Shown: positions 1-11,600 of the stretch, one piece after another
How positions within the stretch are numbered: the first letter of the stretch is position 1
How the letters are laid out: each line of letters opens with the position of its first letter
Origin: Paludibacteraceae bacterium
GTDB lineage: Bacteria; Bacteroidota; Bacteroidia; Bacteroidales; Paludibacteraceae
Length of the DNA stretch: 57,129 nt
Assembly (NCBI GenBank): GCA_017401985.1
Contig: JAFPNK010000063.1
Span: 1-57,129 of the forward strand
Direction of reading: 5' to 3'
Program-made: the position numbers and the translations under genes
Notes under the pieces: model-generated
What the model was told of the DNA's origin: nothing
Seen by the model: only the letters and a program-made list of their open reading frames with translations
Databases searched by the model: none

Positions 1-2142
1 ACCGATATAACAGGTGTACGCTACCTCAATCAATCCGCCTTCCTGCGGACAGAGGTAGATCGGGTTTTGGGCATCCGTCATCTTCACCTCGCCATTGGCC
101 AAGCGCTTGAACTCCCAGTGGAAATCCGTACAAGGTTCGGTGGTATGGTTCTCATAGCCTTCGAACTTGTTCATGACGTGCGAGGTGTTGTGGAACTTAA
201 TCTTGCTGGTACACTCCTCGTAGATAGGCTCCATCGTATAGTCCGGAACCGGGAAACGCGGCGCGGAAAGGGTACTTATCTCGAAGTAACAAGCGGGCTG
301 CTCCACGAAAGACACACGGCAGGTATAGGTCTGCCGGCTGGCATCTACGATCAGTTCCTGCTTGGTGCTGACTATCTCACCTTGCTCATTATGCCACTCG
401 TACGCGAAACCATCCGGTGCCTTACAAGTGATGCTGGCGTCGTTACCACAGTTGTTGGTCTCGATGTGTGCGTTAGCGCAATCTACGGTGAAGTACGCAT
501 ACGCATAGTGTCCACTCCAGCCGCAGTCAAGGGTTGTGAAACGCACCTTGATTGTCTGACCATGGTAGTAGTTACCCTGCGGGTCTCTACCCATGAGGCT
601 AAGACCGACGGTTGTCCACTCTTTCCATGCTACCGAGTTATTTTTCGTAATATGCCATCCCGCAGCACCTTCAGCAGCACCATCCGAATAGGTAAAGTTG
701 GCCTGACCGCAGAGATCATCAATCACCTGACCATTCTGATTCAGGATCTCCAGTTTGAACGCCGGTTCATCCTCTGGCGGGTGTCCTCCCGGGTTCTCAA
801 AGACGATCGCGTATTTCACGAGGAGAATACCTTGGTTGGCCGTATCAACGACAATATCGTAGGTGATAGACTCTGCCTCACCACCCCACTTCCAGTTACC
901 AAGTCGAACGGAAGCGAGTGCGCCGTCAGGCACGGTATGCAGCAGGCTGTCGGTTCGCGGATCGAGTTCCGTCGGATCAATATGCAGCGTGTGCCTACTC
1001 TCCTCCGCATCCGGGCCAAAGTCAATGATACCGATGTTATCGTACGGCGTAGCACCGGCTTGTGCGTTCGGATGGTGTCCGTACGTACAAACGACACTCG
1101 GGTTGTGGAGATCAATATAATTGATACAGTGGTTCTCCGGACAGTACATGAGGATGTTCGACTTATAAACGAAACTGGTTCGTAAGTCCGGTTCAGAGCC
1201 CACGCCGGGCGATACACCCCGCACACGCACTTCGTACGAGCCCTCCAAGATACGCGGCAGCAGATAGGAACAGTTCGTACCATCAGTACGTGTGAATCCC
1301 TCCATGCCATCGGTCAAACCGTTGGCTTTGCTCCATTTGGCAGCACCTAATTTGCGGTACTCGATATCAAACTCCGCCAGTCCGCTCTCCCAAGAGATCA
1401 ACAGCGTGGAGTCTTCGCACTGCGGAACCACCTGCAGATTGGTCGGTTTCTTAAGCGACGCCGAGTTAATCTGCACATTATCAATAGCAATGGAAGAACG
1501 GTTCAACGAATCGATCTGATTGCAGTTCTGCCATATGAAGACAATAGCAAAGACCCGAGCGGAGTTCGCTGAATTGACATTAATCGGTCGGGTGGTTACT
1601 ACGTTTTGCCAGGTCTCACTACCGCACACGAATTTCTCTCCCGATTCGCCTAACTGCAAGCATACCGATTCAGTGGCATTGGAAAGACGTCCTTGTGTGT
1701 TGTTTACAATCGTGCTGAGATTATATGCGCCCGCTTGCGTCAACGCTACCTCCGGACAGACGATCACATAGAGTTTCGAATCGGTTGAGTCTCCCATACC
1801 TTTCCAATCAAAACTCAGTTCGTAGTTCTGCTGAGCAGGCATGGTAGGGAACTTATAGCGCAGATAAGACACCACCACATTCTTTGCCTTCGCGTAGTTC
1901 GGGTTAGCGCCGTCTGTAGATATATACAGCGACTTCTTTCCCTCGCTATGCACAGCCGTTCCGACCATCCACCGATCGACAGTAGATGCCGGCGCACCGG
2001 CATTGAGCACCCAATGCGTGAGGAGCGAGTCGTGCTCAAATCCGCACTCATAGGGCAATACCGTGGAGGGCGTCGTACCTTGCTGCGGCCAAGCGAGAAG
2101 GCTGAACAAAAGGGCTATATGTAAGAAGAGCAGCCTCTTCAT
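1..2142 (-). CDS. Large secreted adhesin-like protein (partial, 3' end outside window)
   Basis: The frame is open from the ATG at 2142 to the left edge (714 codons, no stop), so the C-terminus is missing. Residues 1-20 form a signal peptide with a hydrophobic core. About residues 30-200 resemble a cleaved-adhesin / choice-of-anchor-J module: GFEHDSLLTHW near its start, then SLYIS and FDWKGMGDS. The same module recurs in the two giant neighbours. About residues 230-315 look like an FN3 domain (ISWESG..FDIEYRKLG..YEVRVRG). Downstream lie a module with RLGNWKWGGEAESITYD and a Cys-containing PKD/Ig-like stretch (CGNDASITC). It is last in an operon behind the OmpA-family gene, 36 bp away, and that gap is a 7-bp repeat array. 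The likely role is surface adhesion or scaffolding. Export by type IX secretion is inferred from its relatives, because its own C-terminus is not visible. Confidence 0.8.
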   Translation of the reverse strand, partial: MKRLLFLHIALLFSLLAWPQQGTTPSTVLPYECGFEHDSLLTHWVLNAGAPASTVDRWMVGTAVHSEGKKSLYISTDGANPNYAKAKNVVVSYLRYKFPTMPAQQNYELSFDWKGMGDSTDSKLYVIVCPEVALTQAGAYNLSTIVNNTQGRLSNATESVCLQLGESGEKFVCGSETWQNVVTTRPINVNSANSARVFAIVFIWQNCNQIDSLNRSSIAIDNVQINSASLKKPTNLQVVPQCEDSTLLISWESGLAEFDIEYRKLGAAKWSKANGLTDGMEGFTRTDGTNCSYLLPRILEGSYEVRVRGVSPGVGSEPDLRTSFVYKSNILMYCPENHCINYIDLHNPSVVCTYGHHPNAQAGATPYDNIGIIDFGPDAEESRHTLHIDPTELDPRTDSLLHTVPDGALASVRLGNWKWGGEAESITYDIVVDTANQGILLVKYAIVFENPGGHPPEDEPAFKLEILNQNGQVIDDLCGQANFTYSDGAAEGAAGWHITKNNSVAWKEWTTVGLSLMGRDPQGNYYHGQTIKVRFTTLDCGWSGHYAYAYFTVDCANAHIETNNCGNDASITCKAPDGFAYEWHNEQGEIVSTKQELIVDASRQTYTCRVSFVEQPACYFEISTLSAPRFPVPDYTMEPIYEECTSKIKFHNTSHVMNKFEGYENHTTEPCTDFHWEFKRLANGEVKMTDAQNPIYLCPQEGGLIEVAYTCYIG

Positions 2143-2176
2143 TTATGATTTCAAATTTATGATTTATGATTTGTGA
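2142..2176. repeat. Heptanucleotide repeat array between OmpA-family gene and adhesin
   Basis: There are five consecutive 7-bp units. Three are TTTATGA on the plus strand, and TTTCAAA and TTTGTGA are variants. The array runs from the first base of the adhesin ATG almost to the upstream stop codon. The same TTTATGA/TTTCAAA unit types occur at the gldJ-gcvH junction (24023-24057). Confidence 0.8.
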
Positions 2177-2178
2177 TT

Positions 2179-4473
2179 TTATTCAAATACTTGTTCGATG
2201 TCAGCGCCATCGGTTCCGGTGATGATGAACTCGACGCGGCGGTTGAGCTGACGTCCCTCTTCGGTGTCATTGTCCGCTACCGGTTCTTTCTCACCCTTAC
2301 CTTCCGCTGTCATACGCTCAGGAGCGATGCCACGGTCGATGAGGTTCTGACGAACGGCGTTAGCACGTCCCTCGGACAGGATCTGGTTCGCCTCATCCGT
2401 ACCCACTGCGTCGGTGTGACCGATAATATGGATGGTGACGGTCGGGTTCTGGAGGAGGAAGTTCGCCAGATCAGACATTGCCTGCTCGGACTGCGGGAGG
2501 ATATACGTCTTGTTGGTAGCGAAGAAGAGGTTCTCGATCTTCACTTTGATACCCTCCTTAATCGGTTGCATGAATACATCGACGGTATCCTGAACGAAAT
2601 GGATGGTATCCTCCTTCGGCATGTAGCCTTGAGCGGTCAAGTGTGCAATATAATCGCCTGCAGTAAGCGGAGTCTCAACGAATCCGTCATCCGCAGCCTG
2701 TGCGGCATAGAGAGCGGTGGTGTCGGTAAGCGCAGTGAAGCGTACGGCAGCCTCCACCGGTTCGTTCGATTCCTCGTCCAGCACATTCATACAGAGCGTA
2801 GGAATGATCGGAGCAGGGATACGTCTGAGCGGCAGACGCAGTGTATCAAACGTGAACACCTCCACATTCTGGATAACGGTATCGGACGGATAATAGCCGT
2901 TCTTGGTAGCCGAGATACGATACTCGCCCGGAGCAAAACGGCCCTGCAACAGACCTTGCTTGTTGGTGCTCTTGTTGAGTTTCTTTCCTGTCTCAACACT
3001 GGTGATCTCCACCGCCACGCCGCCGAGAGCGGAAGAGGAGGCTTCGTCAAACAAGAACACACCCATACGCGGAGTCGGAGCCACCGGCAGTTCCTGCATC
3101 TGCTTCTCTTTACGCGGCAGTTCGAGCCAAACGGCCACCTTCGCACCTACGAGGAAGGGGTTCACCTTCGCGCTCGCAGCCGAAGTGGTAGCCAAAGCCG
3201 ACTGCATATCAAAATTGAGCGGGTTCTCATCCGCCAACATAACGGTCGGCAGGTCTAAGGTAGCATTCGGGCGTCCGGTGATAGCTTCCGGAGCCTGGTA
3301 CTTGAGCACATTGAGGAATCCGTAATCAGCGAAGACCGACACGCGTATCTTCGCCGCCGAATTGATCCACGGGTCGAGGTTCACACCGACCTCCGCCGTA
3401 GCGGCCACGTTGAGGCCGAAGCTGACTTTGGTAGCGGGACGCTCAAGCGCCTTATCCGTTACGAGGGCGTGGTTGTACATATCCAGCAGGTTACCGATCA
3501 ACTCTTTGTCCTCTATGTCGGTAGTATAGGTGCCGGAGAACGTAGAGCGCTCCCACAGACCGATACCGGCCTTAACACCGACTTGCCAGAAGAGCGGAAT
3601 AGAGCGGTGCTCCATACCGAAGAGGAGAGGCAGTTGTGCAAATCCGCCGATGAGCTTCTCGTTAAGCGGGTTGAAGGCATAGTGGAACGTCATGGTCGAA
3701 GCGTACGGTTCCATGCCATACGAGAGAGCGTAGGTGCCGTCCTGCTGGTTAGAGATACCCATGATAGAGTTGTAGGTGTTGATCTCCGCGCCAACGGTCA
3801 TGAGGAACTGCTTGTAGCGCAACTGGTAACCGAGTCCGGCGCCACCACCAACGAATCCCTTATCGTGGTTCTGGAAACCGGTCGGATTGCCCGGGTTGGA
3901 GAACGTAGGATCACTGAACGCAATACCGGAAGTGAACAGGTTGCTATAACCGGCCATACCCCAGATACCCAGCCGATGGCTGATATCCCGTGTGTTATAG
4001 GCTTCAGCGCGCTCGTTGGCACGAGTGATAGCTGCTACCTCGGTCATATACTGCTCTTTCTCCTGCTCCGGGGTCAGTGCAGGAGCAGCCTTCGGTTTGG
4101 AAGGGTTCGATTTGGCTTTCGCTTTAGCTTTATCGGCCGCTGCTTTGGCTTTCGCCTTGTCGGCTGCTGCCTTAGCTTTTGCTTTCTCCGCCTCCGCCTT
4201 CGCTTTCGCTTTCTCTTTCTCCTTATCGGCTGCTGCTTTGGCTTTGGCTTTGTCTGCCGCCGCTTTCGCTTTCGCTTTCTCTGCAGCCGCTTTGGCCTTC
4301 GCTTTTTCAGCCGCAGCTTTCGCCTTGGCTTTTTCCTTCTCTTTCTGCGCTTTGGCCTTGGCCTTATCATCGACTGCATAAGCCGACGCAACAGAATTGT
4401 CCACTACGGAAAGCACAGGAGCCATCACTCCCAAACCCATTGCAAATAGCAGTATGTAAAGTGTACGTTTCAT
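2179..4473 (-). CDS. OmpA-family protein with Lys/Ala-rich spacer, barrel-like region and two regulatory-like domains
   Basis: 764 aa. Residues 1-33 are a signal peptide ending ASAYA. Residues about 36-120 are a TolA-like Lys/Ala-rich segment of 9-residue units (KAKAKAAAE/D), likely a long helix. Residues about 140-455 resemble an outer-membrane beta-barrel related to the neighbour at 4479-5438. Two carboxypeptidase-regulatory-like beta-sandwiches follow (about 463-555 and 560-640). The C-terminus (about 641-755) is an OmpA peptidoglycan-binding domain with GHTD, the N..LS..RA region and NRRVE. It probably tethers the outer membrane to peptidoglycan. PorE of the type IX system also combines a regulatory-like and an OmpA domain, but I see no TPR or WD40 region, so I do not call it PorE. 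It starts 5 bp after the upstream stop and is probably translationally coupled. Confidence 0.85.
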   Translation of the reverse strand: MKRTLYILLFAMGLGVMAPVLSVVDNSVASAYAVDDKAKAKAQKEKEKAKAKAAAEKAKAKAAAEKAKAKAAADKAKAKAAADKEKEKAKAKAEAEKAKAKAAADKAKAKAAADKAKAKAKSNPSKPKAAPALTPEQEKEQYMTEVAAITRANERAEAYNTRDISHRLGIWGMAGYSNLFTSGIAFSDPTFSNPGNPTGFQNHDKGFVGGGAGLGYQLRYKQFLMTVGAEINTYNSIMGISNQQDGTYALSYGMEPYASTMTFHYAFNPLNEKLIGGFAQLPLLFGMEHRSIPLFWQVGVKAGIGLWERSTFSGTYTTDIEDKELIGNLLDMYNHALVTDKALERPATKVSFGLNVAATAEVGVNLDPWINSAAKIRVSVFADYGFLNVLKYQAPEAITGRPNATLDLPTVMLADENPLNFDMQSALATTSAASAKVNPFLVGAKVAVWLELPRKEKQMQELPVAPTPRMGVFLFDEASSSALGGVAVEITSVETGKKLNKSTNKQGLLQGRFAPGEYRISATKNGYYPSDTVIQNVEVFTFDTLRLPLRRIPAPIIPTLCMNVLDEESNEPVEAAVRFTALTDTTALYAAQAADDGFVETPLTAGDYIAHLTAQGYMPKEDTIHFVQDTVDVFMQPIKEGIKVKIENLFFATNKTYILPQSEQAMSDLANFLLQNPTVTIHIIGHTDAVGTDEANQILSEGRANAVRQNLIDRGIAPERMTAEGKGEKEPVADNDTEEGRQLNRRVEFIITGTDGADIEQVFE
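4114..4368. repeat. 27-bp imperfect coding repeats (Lys/Ala-rich segment)
   Basis: This stretch of the OmpA-family gene encodes residues about 36-120, built from 9-residue units KAKAKAAAE or KAKAKAAAD with KEKEK interruptions. Low complexity also creates long open frames on the other strand, which I treat as shadows. Confidence 0.8.
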
Positions 4474-4478
4474 CCTTT

Positions 4479-5438
4479 TTATCGAATTGATTGGTTACCA
4501 CCGCGTTTACGATAATCGCGGTCCACTTTCTTAGAGTCGTAAATATATGATTTGCCGTGTTTCGGCATTTCGAATGCGATTGTATATTTGAAACCTATGT
4601 TGAAGTTCCGGAACGTAGCTCCGTCAGCCAGCGAACTGCGGAGAAGGGGTTGGATATAGAACTGAACGCCCTGATCCGTTTCGCGGTACTCGAAGATAGG
4701 CGCGCCTCCGGAATTGCTGTGCAGGTTAAGGAGTCCGAAATCCACATAGGCTGCGACATACATACGCACCTTGTCCGGATTGAGGCGGAACTGCTGGTGA
4801 CGGTACATATGTCCGACGCGTCCGCCGACCTCCAGGTGGGCGAGTATCTGCATGTTCCATCCCAGAGGCAGCAAACCGCTGCTCATCGGTTGTCCGGAAG
4901 CGAACTGGTGGTTCGGCATGTCGTAGAAATCATCGTAGTACTGCTCATACTCGCCGTAGGTAGTCACCAGCGCCGTCGAGGAAGTAGAACCGTACAGGTT
5001 AAGCGACAGTTTGGGACCTACCAGGAAGTAGAACCGCTGCCACTCGCCACCGAAGAGAATAGGAATATTCACATTCGCCATGTGGCTCAGGTCGCGCGAT
5101 TTGTCCACCTGGACATGCATATCAAAGTAATCGCCCTCGGTATCCGTCATCGGGATGGACACATCGAGTTTGTCCAATTGGTTGGCGTTCAGTTCGTACA
5201 TCGCCTCTGCTCCGACGGAGAAAAGGAAGTTGTTGTAGTTCAGCCGATAGTCCACGCCGAAGCACGTGTTCGCACCCACAGCGGGTTTCTGTCCCTGAAT
5301 GTTATGGAGCAAAGAAGAGTAGCCCGCGTCGATGTGCAACCCTACAAAATTGGTCACGTCGGGCGAGAGAGCAGTATATGCACTCATACCAGCGCAGGAG
5401 AGCGCCATACATACTATGAATACGTACCTTTTAAGCAC
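4479..5438 (-). CDS. Outer-membrane beta-barrel protein (paralogue of 27341-28390)
   Basis: 319 aa with an N-terminal signal peptide (MLKRYVFIVCMALSCAGMSA). The rest alternates short amphipathic strands with polar loops, typical of a barrel of roughly 8-12 strands; I cannot count strands reliably. It shares a signature with the protein at 27341-28390: STALVTTYGEYEQ here and STALLTTYGRYGQ there, both followed by an MP..QF segment. The barrel part of the OmpA-family protein looks like a third member. It is first in an operon behind the promoter at 5469-5499. A structural or adhesin-associated role at the outer membrane is inferred. The family was not recognised by name. Confidence 0.75.
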   Translation of the reverse strand: MLKRYVFIVCMALSCAGMSAYTALSPDVTNFVGLHIDAGYSSLLHNIQGQKPAVGANTCFGVDYRLNYNNFLFSVGAEAMYELNANQLDKLDVSIPMTDTEGDYFDMHVQVDKSRDLSHMANVNIPILFGGEWQRFYFLVGPKLSLNLYGSTSSTALVTTYGEYEQYYDDFYDMPNHQFASGQPMSSGLLPLGWNMQILAHLEVGGRVGHMYRHQQFRLNPDKVRMYVAAYVDFGLLNLHSNSGGAPIFEYRETDQGVQFYIQPLLRSSLADGATFRNFNIGFKYTIAFEMPKHGKSYIYDSKKVDRDYRKRGGNQSIR

Positions 5439-5468
5439 CTTTTGTTACAAACAAACGCAATTGGGCGG

Positions 5469-5499
5469 CAAAATTACAAAAAAATTCTCAAATATGCAA
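5469..5499 (-). promoter_or_regulatory. Bacteroidetes-type promoter for the barrel/OmpA/adhesin operon
   Basis: Read on the minus strand: TTG (-33), 20 nt, then TAATTTTG (-7). The predicted start lies near 5464, leaving a leader of about 26 nt. Confidence 0.75.
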
Positions 5500-5551
5500 G
5501 TTTTTGCTACATTTTTCGCATATTTTCTTCTTTTTGTAAGTCATTTTACAC

Positions 5552-5578
5552 AAAAAGGGCTGCCGAAGCAGCCCCTTT
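5552..5578 (-). terminator. Rho-independent terminator of the 2515-residue adhesin gene
   Basis: On the minus strand GGCTGC and GCAGCC flank a TTCG tetraloop closed by C-G, followed by CCTTTTTG. It lies 26 bp past the stop codon. Confidence 0.8.
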
Positions 5579-5603
5579 CGCAGTTATTTGAGTAAACCAA
5601 TGT

Positions 5604-8600
5604 TTACTTCACTTTACGTCCAGTCAGGTCGTAGATTACGCCGTTAACGAGGATGTAAACATGGTCGTTCTCGATGAACTTGATAGCCTGTACGCCCTCA
5701 GCGTCCGTACCACCGATAGCAGTCGGATAGTCGAGGTGCTGGATGTGGATGTTATCCACAGCAGCAGGGTTCTGCGTACCGGTAGAGTTATCATTGCGCC
5801 AAGCGAATACCAACTGGTAGTAACCCGGAACGATATTCTCAACGACTACAGACTTGTTCTGCCATGCATTGCTGAGGTTCAGTTTCGAACCACCGTCAGC
5901 AGCCTTCCAACCAGTCGGCAGACCCGTTGTAGAGAAGCCAGACGGAACCGAAGTAGCAGCAGCCAATTCAACCGTAGCAGGAACGATAGCTACACGCAGG
6001 TAGTCGTAGTTCGACTCACCGTTAGCACGCCAATCGTACGATACGGTATAGCTACCAGCCTTGTCGAAGTTGAATACCTTAGCAGCGTAAACGATTACAG
6101 GAGAAGTAACGGTGTACTCGAAGGTGGTACCACCATCGTTAGAGATGTAGAGTGCGTTACCGTTTTCGGTAGCCGCAGTACCTACTGTCCAAGCGTTGGT
6201 CATCGTACCGTTAACAAGCGACCAGCTGTTACCGTTCTCGAAGTCTTCGTCATACGGCAGTGCCGTAGCAGCCATAACCGTAGTGAACGACTGGAAGAGA
6301 ATCGGGCTCTTGCCGTTAGCACATACCTTGCGCATGAAGAACAGGTAAGCGGTTTGCGGAGCGAGCGTATCGATTGTCACTTCGTTCACAAGCGCAGTAC
6401 CCGTGAAGTCTGCATCAGCCGGTACGAAGGTGGTTACGGTGAAGGTATCCAGTACCAAACCGTACTCCCAAGTTACATCTTCTTCTGCATTCCATGCGAA
6501 GGTAGCCAATGTATCACCAATCATGTCAGCATGGAGACCGGTCGACTTCGGACATTCCGGAATCAGCGATACCGTAATATCGTCGATGCAGCAGCTCCAC
6601 TGACTGGTATAAGACCAGAGGAATACCAATTGCGATGCCGAAGCAGGCAGGGTATCCAACGAAGTCTCGTAGAACGCCATTTCCTTAGCCACGGTTCTAT
6701 CGTAGGTAGTGATCGGATTGAAGGTATTCGGATCCTCCTCCGTGATATAACCCAAGTACAACGTACCATTCGTAGCGCTCTCCATAGCTGCCCAGAAGCT
6801 GATTTGTGCCGTATTCAGCGGCTCAGCGAACTTAGGCATGATAGCGAAGCAGTTACCACTACCGTAGAACGTCAGGGCCTTGGTTCCCTCATGCGTCCAG
6901 TAGTAAGAACCGGAACCGATTACGTGCGGAGCTACGCTACCGTCAGTACCAGCCTCCCAGCATACGGGAACTTCACCGTTGGCGTCGTTGTAGGTCGAAC
7001 CTTGATAAGCCTCAAAGCCCTCTACATAATCTGCAGCAGCCAGCGAGATAAGTTCGCACTCCGTAGCAAACGTCATCGACTTGCTCCATGCGCTGGTGTC
7101 ACCTACTGCGCAGATAGCGCGTACCTTCACCTCATAGTTAGTTGCAGCCGTGAGGTTGCTCAAAACATACGGTTTAGCATTTACTTCAATCGTGTCACCG
7201 TTGAGGCAGAGTTGCCACTGAGCAGCAGTAGACTCCCAATTGAGGACTGCGCTGTCGGTACCGATTTCAGAAACAGCCAAGTTAGCCGGCTCGAGACAGG
7301 AAGGAATCTCCTCCAGTTCTACGTCGTCAACATGAACACCGCTGTACGAAGTAGCCGGAACCGGTAACTTGAATGCAGCGTACAAACCTTCACCTGTGTA
7401 CTCACCGAACGAAACCACAAACGGCTCGTAGGTGATAGCAGCAGGACGGATCGTATCGATAGCCACGAAGGTAGCCGCATCGGTCGGATCGGTCATGATA
7501 CCAACTACGAGAGTGCCTTCATAAGAAGCCGAATACTTACGTGCATTGAACTTCATACGCAAAGCGTTCAGGCCTTCAACAGCCGGCAGGATAGCGTACT
7601 GATCCGCATAAGACGTACTTGCATCGCTATAGAACTTCAGCGAGTTGGTACCCGAATTAGCATAGCTTTCGCTTGCATAAGCCGTCGGGAGGTAAGCATA
7701 GGAAGAACCACCGTTGAGGTAACTCCAGCAATCAGGCAGTACGTTCGAAGAAGTCTGACCGGTAATACCGTCAAAGTTCTCAACAACCGTAGTAGCCGGA
7801 GCACAAGCGGTCTTGAAGGTCTTAGCAGAAGAGAATGTATTCTCATCGCAAGCAGCAGCCACTTTCACCTTGTAGGATGTGTTCGCATCGAGACCGTTGA
7901 TGGTATATGTACCACCGGTTACCTCTACCGTGTCAGCGTATGCATTACCAATACCATAGGTAAGGATGAAGTCACTCTGACCATAGGTATTCCAAGTGAT
8001 GACAGCCGACGAATCGGTAATAGAAGCTACCTCAAGGCCGTCCGGCTTCTGACAAGACTTAGCCGTCTTGAACGAAGCACGTGCACTCCATGCACTGAAG
8101 TTACCCTCACCGCAGTTCGCGCGTACGTAAACATAATAGGTGTGCTCCGGAAGGAGATTCTCTACCGTGTACGGGTTCGCACTAACAACAGTCTGAATTG
8201 CGTCGGAATCCTTATTGAAGGAAGCGATGGTATCCATAGCGAGGATCCACTCGGTCTGGCCTTCATCAGCAGTCCACTCGATGATTGCGGAAGTAGCAGT
8301 GATATTTGCCTTCTCAATCTTCAGACCAGTCGGTTTGCCACAGAGCACTTTCGTAATGCTGAAGTTATCGACAGCAGCAGGAGTTTGAGTTCCTATACTA
8401 CCATCGTTACGCCACATGAATACAACATTGTATGTTCCTGCAGGAACTGCAATCTCATCACTGGTGTAGGTAGCCCATGCGGAAGAGAGGTTCTGCTTTG
8501 TACCACCATCGATAGCGATGAGTCCTTCAGGAAGTGCAGTAGATGTAACACCGGTCGGCAGCGAGGTACTTGCAGCCAGATCAACCGAAGCAGGAACAAG

Positions 8601-11600
8601 CGCTACACGCAGGTAGTCAGACGAGCTCTCGCCATAAGCCATCCAGTCGTATTGGAATGTATACGAACCGGCAGCAATATTGAACGGCTTCATTGCATAA
8701 ACGACTGCAGCAGTGGTAATAGTATAAGCATTGTGCGCGCCACCATCGTTAGAGATATAGAGCGCCTTGGTGCTTCCCTCACCATTGTGAGCAGCGGTAC
8801 CAAGTACCCATGCGTTGGTAAGCGTACCATTCTCAAGCGTCCAGAGGTTAGCGCCCTCGAAGTCATCAGCGAAACCATCACCGAGGTCAATCGGGAGTTG
8901 CTTGGTTTGGAATGCAGCAGAGAGAGCAACACTATGGCTGGTCGCGCACTCAGTACGCAGGTAGAGTTCATACTCCGTACCTGCAGCCAGGCCTTCTACC
9001 AAGATCGTATCAGCGGTTACACCAATAAACTCAGTCGGCTCAACGCCAGCCAAAACAACAGCGTACGAAAGGCTGTCACCTTCTGCTGCTGCAGTATAGG
9101 TAAACTTCACGCTGTTGGTCGTTGCTTCAACCACTTGGATACTTGCAGGTTCGAAGCAGTCAGGAATCAGCGATACTTCGATATCATCAATACAGCAGCT
9201 GTATTGACCGCTATAGTACCAACGGAATACCAAACGGTGTGCTTCGGTCGGAATAGTATCCAACATTGCTTCATGTTTTACCATGGTCTGGTAACTGTTT
9301 GTAAACGTTGTCAAAGCATGGAAGGTGGTGAAATCACCCGGATCTTCATCGGTAATATAACCAAGGGTCAAGACACCGTTCGAAGAACTTTCCATAGCCG
9401 ACCAGAACTTAATCTGAAGCGTATTCAACGGGTCTGCAAACTCCGGTAAGGCTGCATAGCAATTGCCCTTACCATGGAAGGTCAGCGCCTTCGTTCCATC
9501 ATGAACATAGTAGTACGAGCCCGATCCGATAACGTGAGGCAGCACTGTTGCACCTCCGTCAATTCCCACATTCCAGCATGCAGGAGCCACACCGCTGGCA
9601 GCATAAGTTGTACCCTCATAGGCCTCAAAGCCTTCCGTATAAGCTCCCTTTTCGGCGATAGACCATACGTCACACTCGGTAGCAAAACTGAAGGATGCGC
9701 TATAATCGGAAATCGTTGCCGAATCCTCCGGGTTACACCAAGCAGCTACCTGTACTTCGTACATCGAAGCAGCTTGCAAGCCCTCGAGCAAGAACGGATG
9801 AGCAGTTACAGGCTCTGTGAGAGCCGTCCACTCAGCATCTGTTGTCTTTTTGTACTGAACAAGCCAATTAGCTTCGCTACCCTGGGCATCCCAGTCGATG
9901 AGAGCCGAGTTGGTAGAGATGCTATCAGCAGCCTCAGCGAGACGTACATTCTCCGGACGAACACAGAGTACCTGCGCAAACTTGAAGTTATCAATTGCAC
10001 CGGCCGGTGTCTGTGTACCGGTAGAACCGTCGTTACGCCAGATAATCACTACTTTGTAGGTACCCGGAGTAAGGTCTGCATCTACGCTATTGTGCTGCCA
10101 GTTAGCCTGGAGGTTCAGTTTACCACCATCGAGCGAGATCCAACCTGCAGGCAGTTCAGAACCAAGTGCATTACCGGAAGTAGAAGACAGTCCGGAAGGC
10201 AAAGCCGTACCAGCCTCCAATTCTACATCAGCCGGAGCAAGCGCTACACGGACAAGATCCCAAGTGGACTCACCCTGGCCCTTCCAGTCATAACTTGCGT
10301 TATACTTACCTTCCTCTTCGATCTCGAAGGTCTTGGTAGCATAGATAGTGGTTGCGCCGTGGGAGTACTTGTTGGTTACGCCATGATCATCGGATACATA
10401 GAGCGACTTCGAACCACCATTGTTGGTAGCCGAACCGATGACCCAGTTGTTGGTCATGTCGCCATTGAGCAGAACCCAGCTCTCAGCGCCCTCGAAGTCA
10501 TCCTCAAACGGCAGGGTTGCCGGAGTCTGAAGTGTGCGAACACGACGGGTAATATATTCACTGTATGCGCCACCGCAGTCACGACGAACAAAGAAGATAT
10601 AATTGGTATTCTCTTGGAGTTCGTCGATAGTAGCCGTATTCTCGGTAGTAGTAGCTGTGAAGTCCTCATCAACTGGCACGAAGGTAGTAACCGTGAAAGT
10701 ATCTACTACGAAGCCGTATGCCCACGTAGCACCTTCAGCCTCATCCCACATGAACGATGCAGACGAAGAGGTGACACCTGCTCCTTGCAGACCGAGAGGT
10801 TTCTCACAGTCCGGAATGGTATCGATGCTTATGTTAGCGATATGCAGATAGTTGCTTCCGCCAGCCACGGTGGACTCACCGTAGAATGCGAAGGCTATCT
10901 TATCAGCAGCATAGTCGGTCAAGTCGATCTTCACCATCTCACCTTCCGCCGAGCAGTTAATCTGATCGTAGGTAGGTTCGGTAGATACGTTATCACGCGT
11001 GTAAAGTTCTTCCCAGCTCTCGCCACCATCCGTAGTAATGAGTACTGCAAACTTGTCGTCTGCTTGCTCACCAGCCTCTGCCGGTTGCAGCGAACCCGAG
11101 CTCTTAGTCAAAGCCAAATCGAAGGTCAACTGCATATTTACAGTCGGGTCCATCTCGATGAACGGCGAAACGATCCAGTGCTGAACAGCATCACCATAAA
11201 CCTGCAGTTTGAGGTGACCATCATAAGCCGGGAACACACCGTTACTGGTGGACGAAGCCAACCAACCGGCGCTTACCGGCGTTGTCGGAACGGTATCCGC
11301 TGCGAGCACATCGTCCAACGGCACTTTGTAACGTGTCCAGTCGTCCGGAAGCGAGGTGAGGTTGAAGCTCTCGGCAAACGGAGCAACCGCTGCCGTCTTG
11401 AAGGAGATAGCTTTGCTATACTTGCTCGTTCCGTCTTCAGCCAAAGCGTCGCAAAGAGCAGCCACTTGTACATCATAATTGGTATAAGGATCGAGGTTCT
11501 CCAACGTGTACGGATTCTCCGTCACAATGAGTTCCTGCCAAGCTTTCTCCGAGCTCTTCTTGTACTGAAGAATCCAAGCGTCCTCGCTGGTGTTAGCAGT

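Noticed and set aside
2142-2176. CRISPR array or attachment site at the heptamer arrays
   Set aside because: Units are 7 bp with no unique spacers, and no integrase or cas gene is present.
3469-4449. Open frame antisense to the OmpA-family gene (also 2173-3258)
   Set aside because: The low-complexity Lys/Ala DNA produces Phe/Leu-rich nonsense on the other strand.
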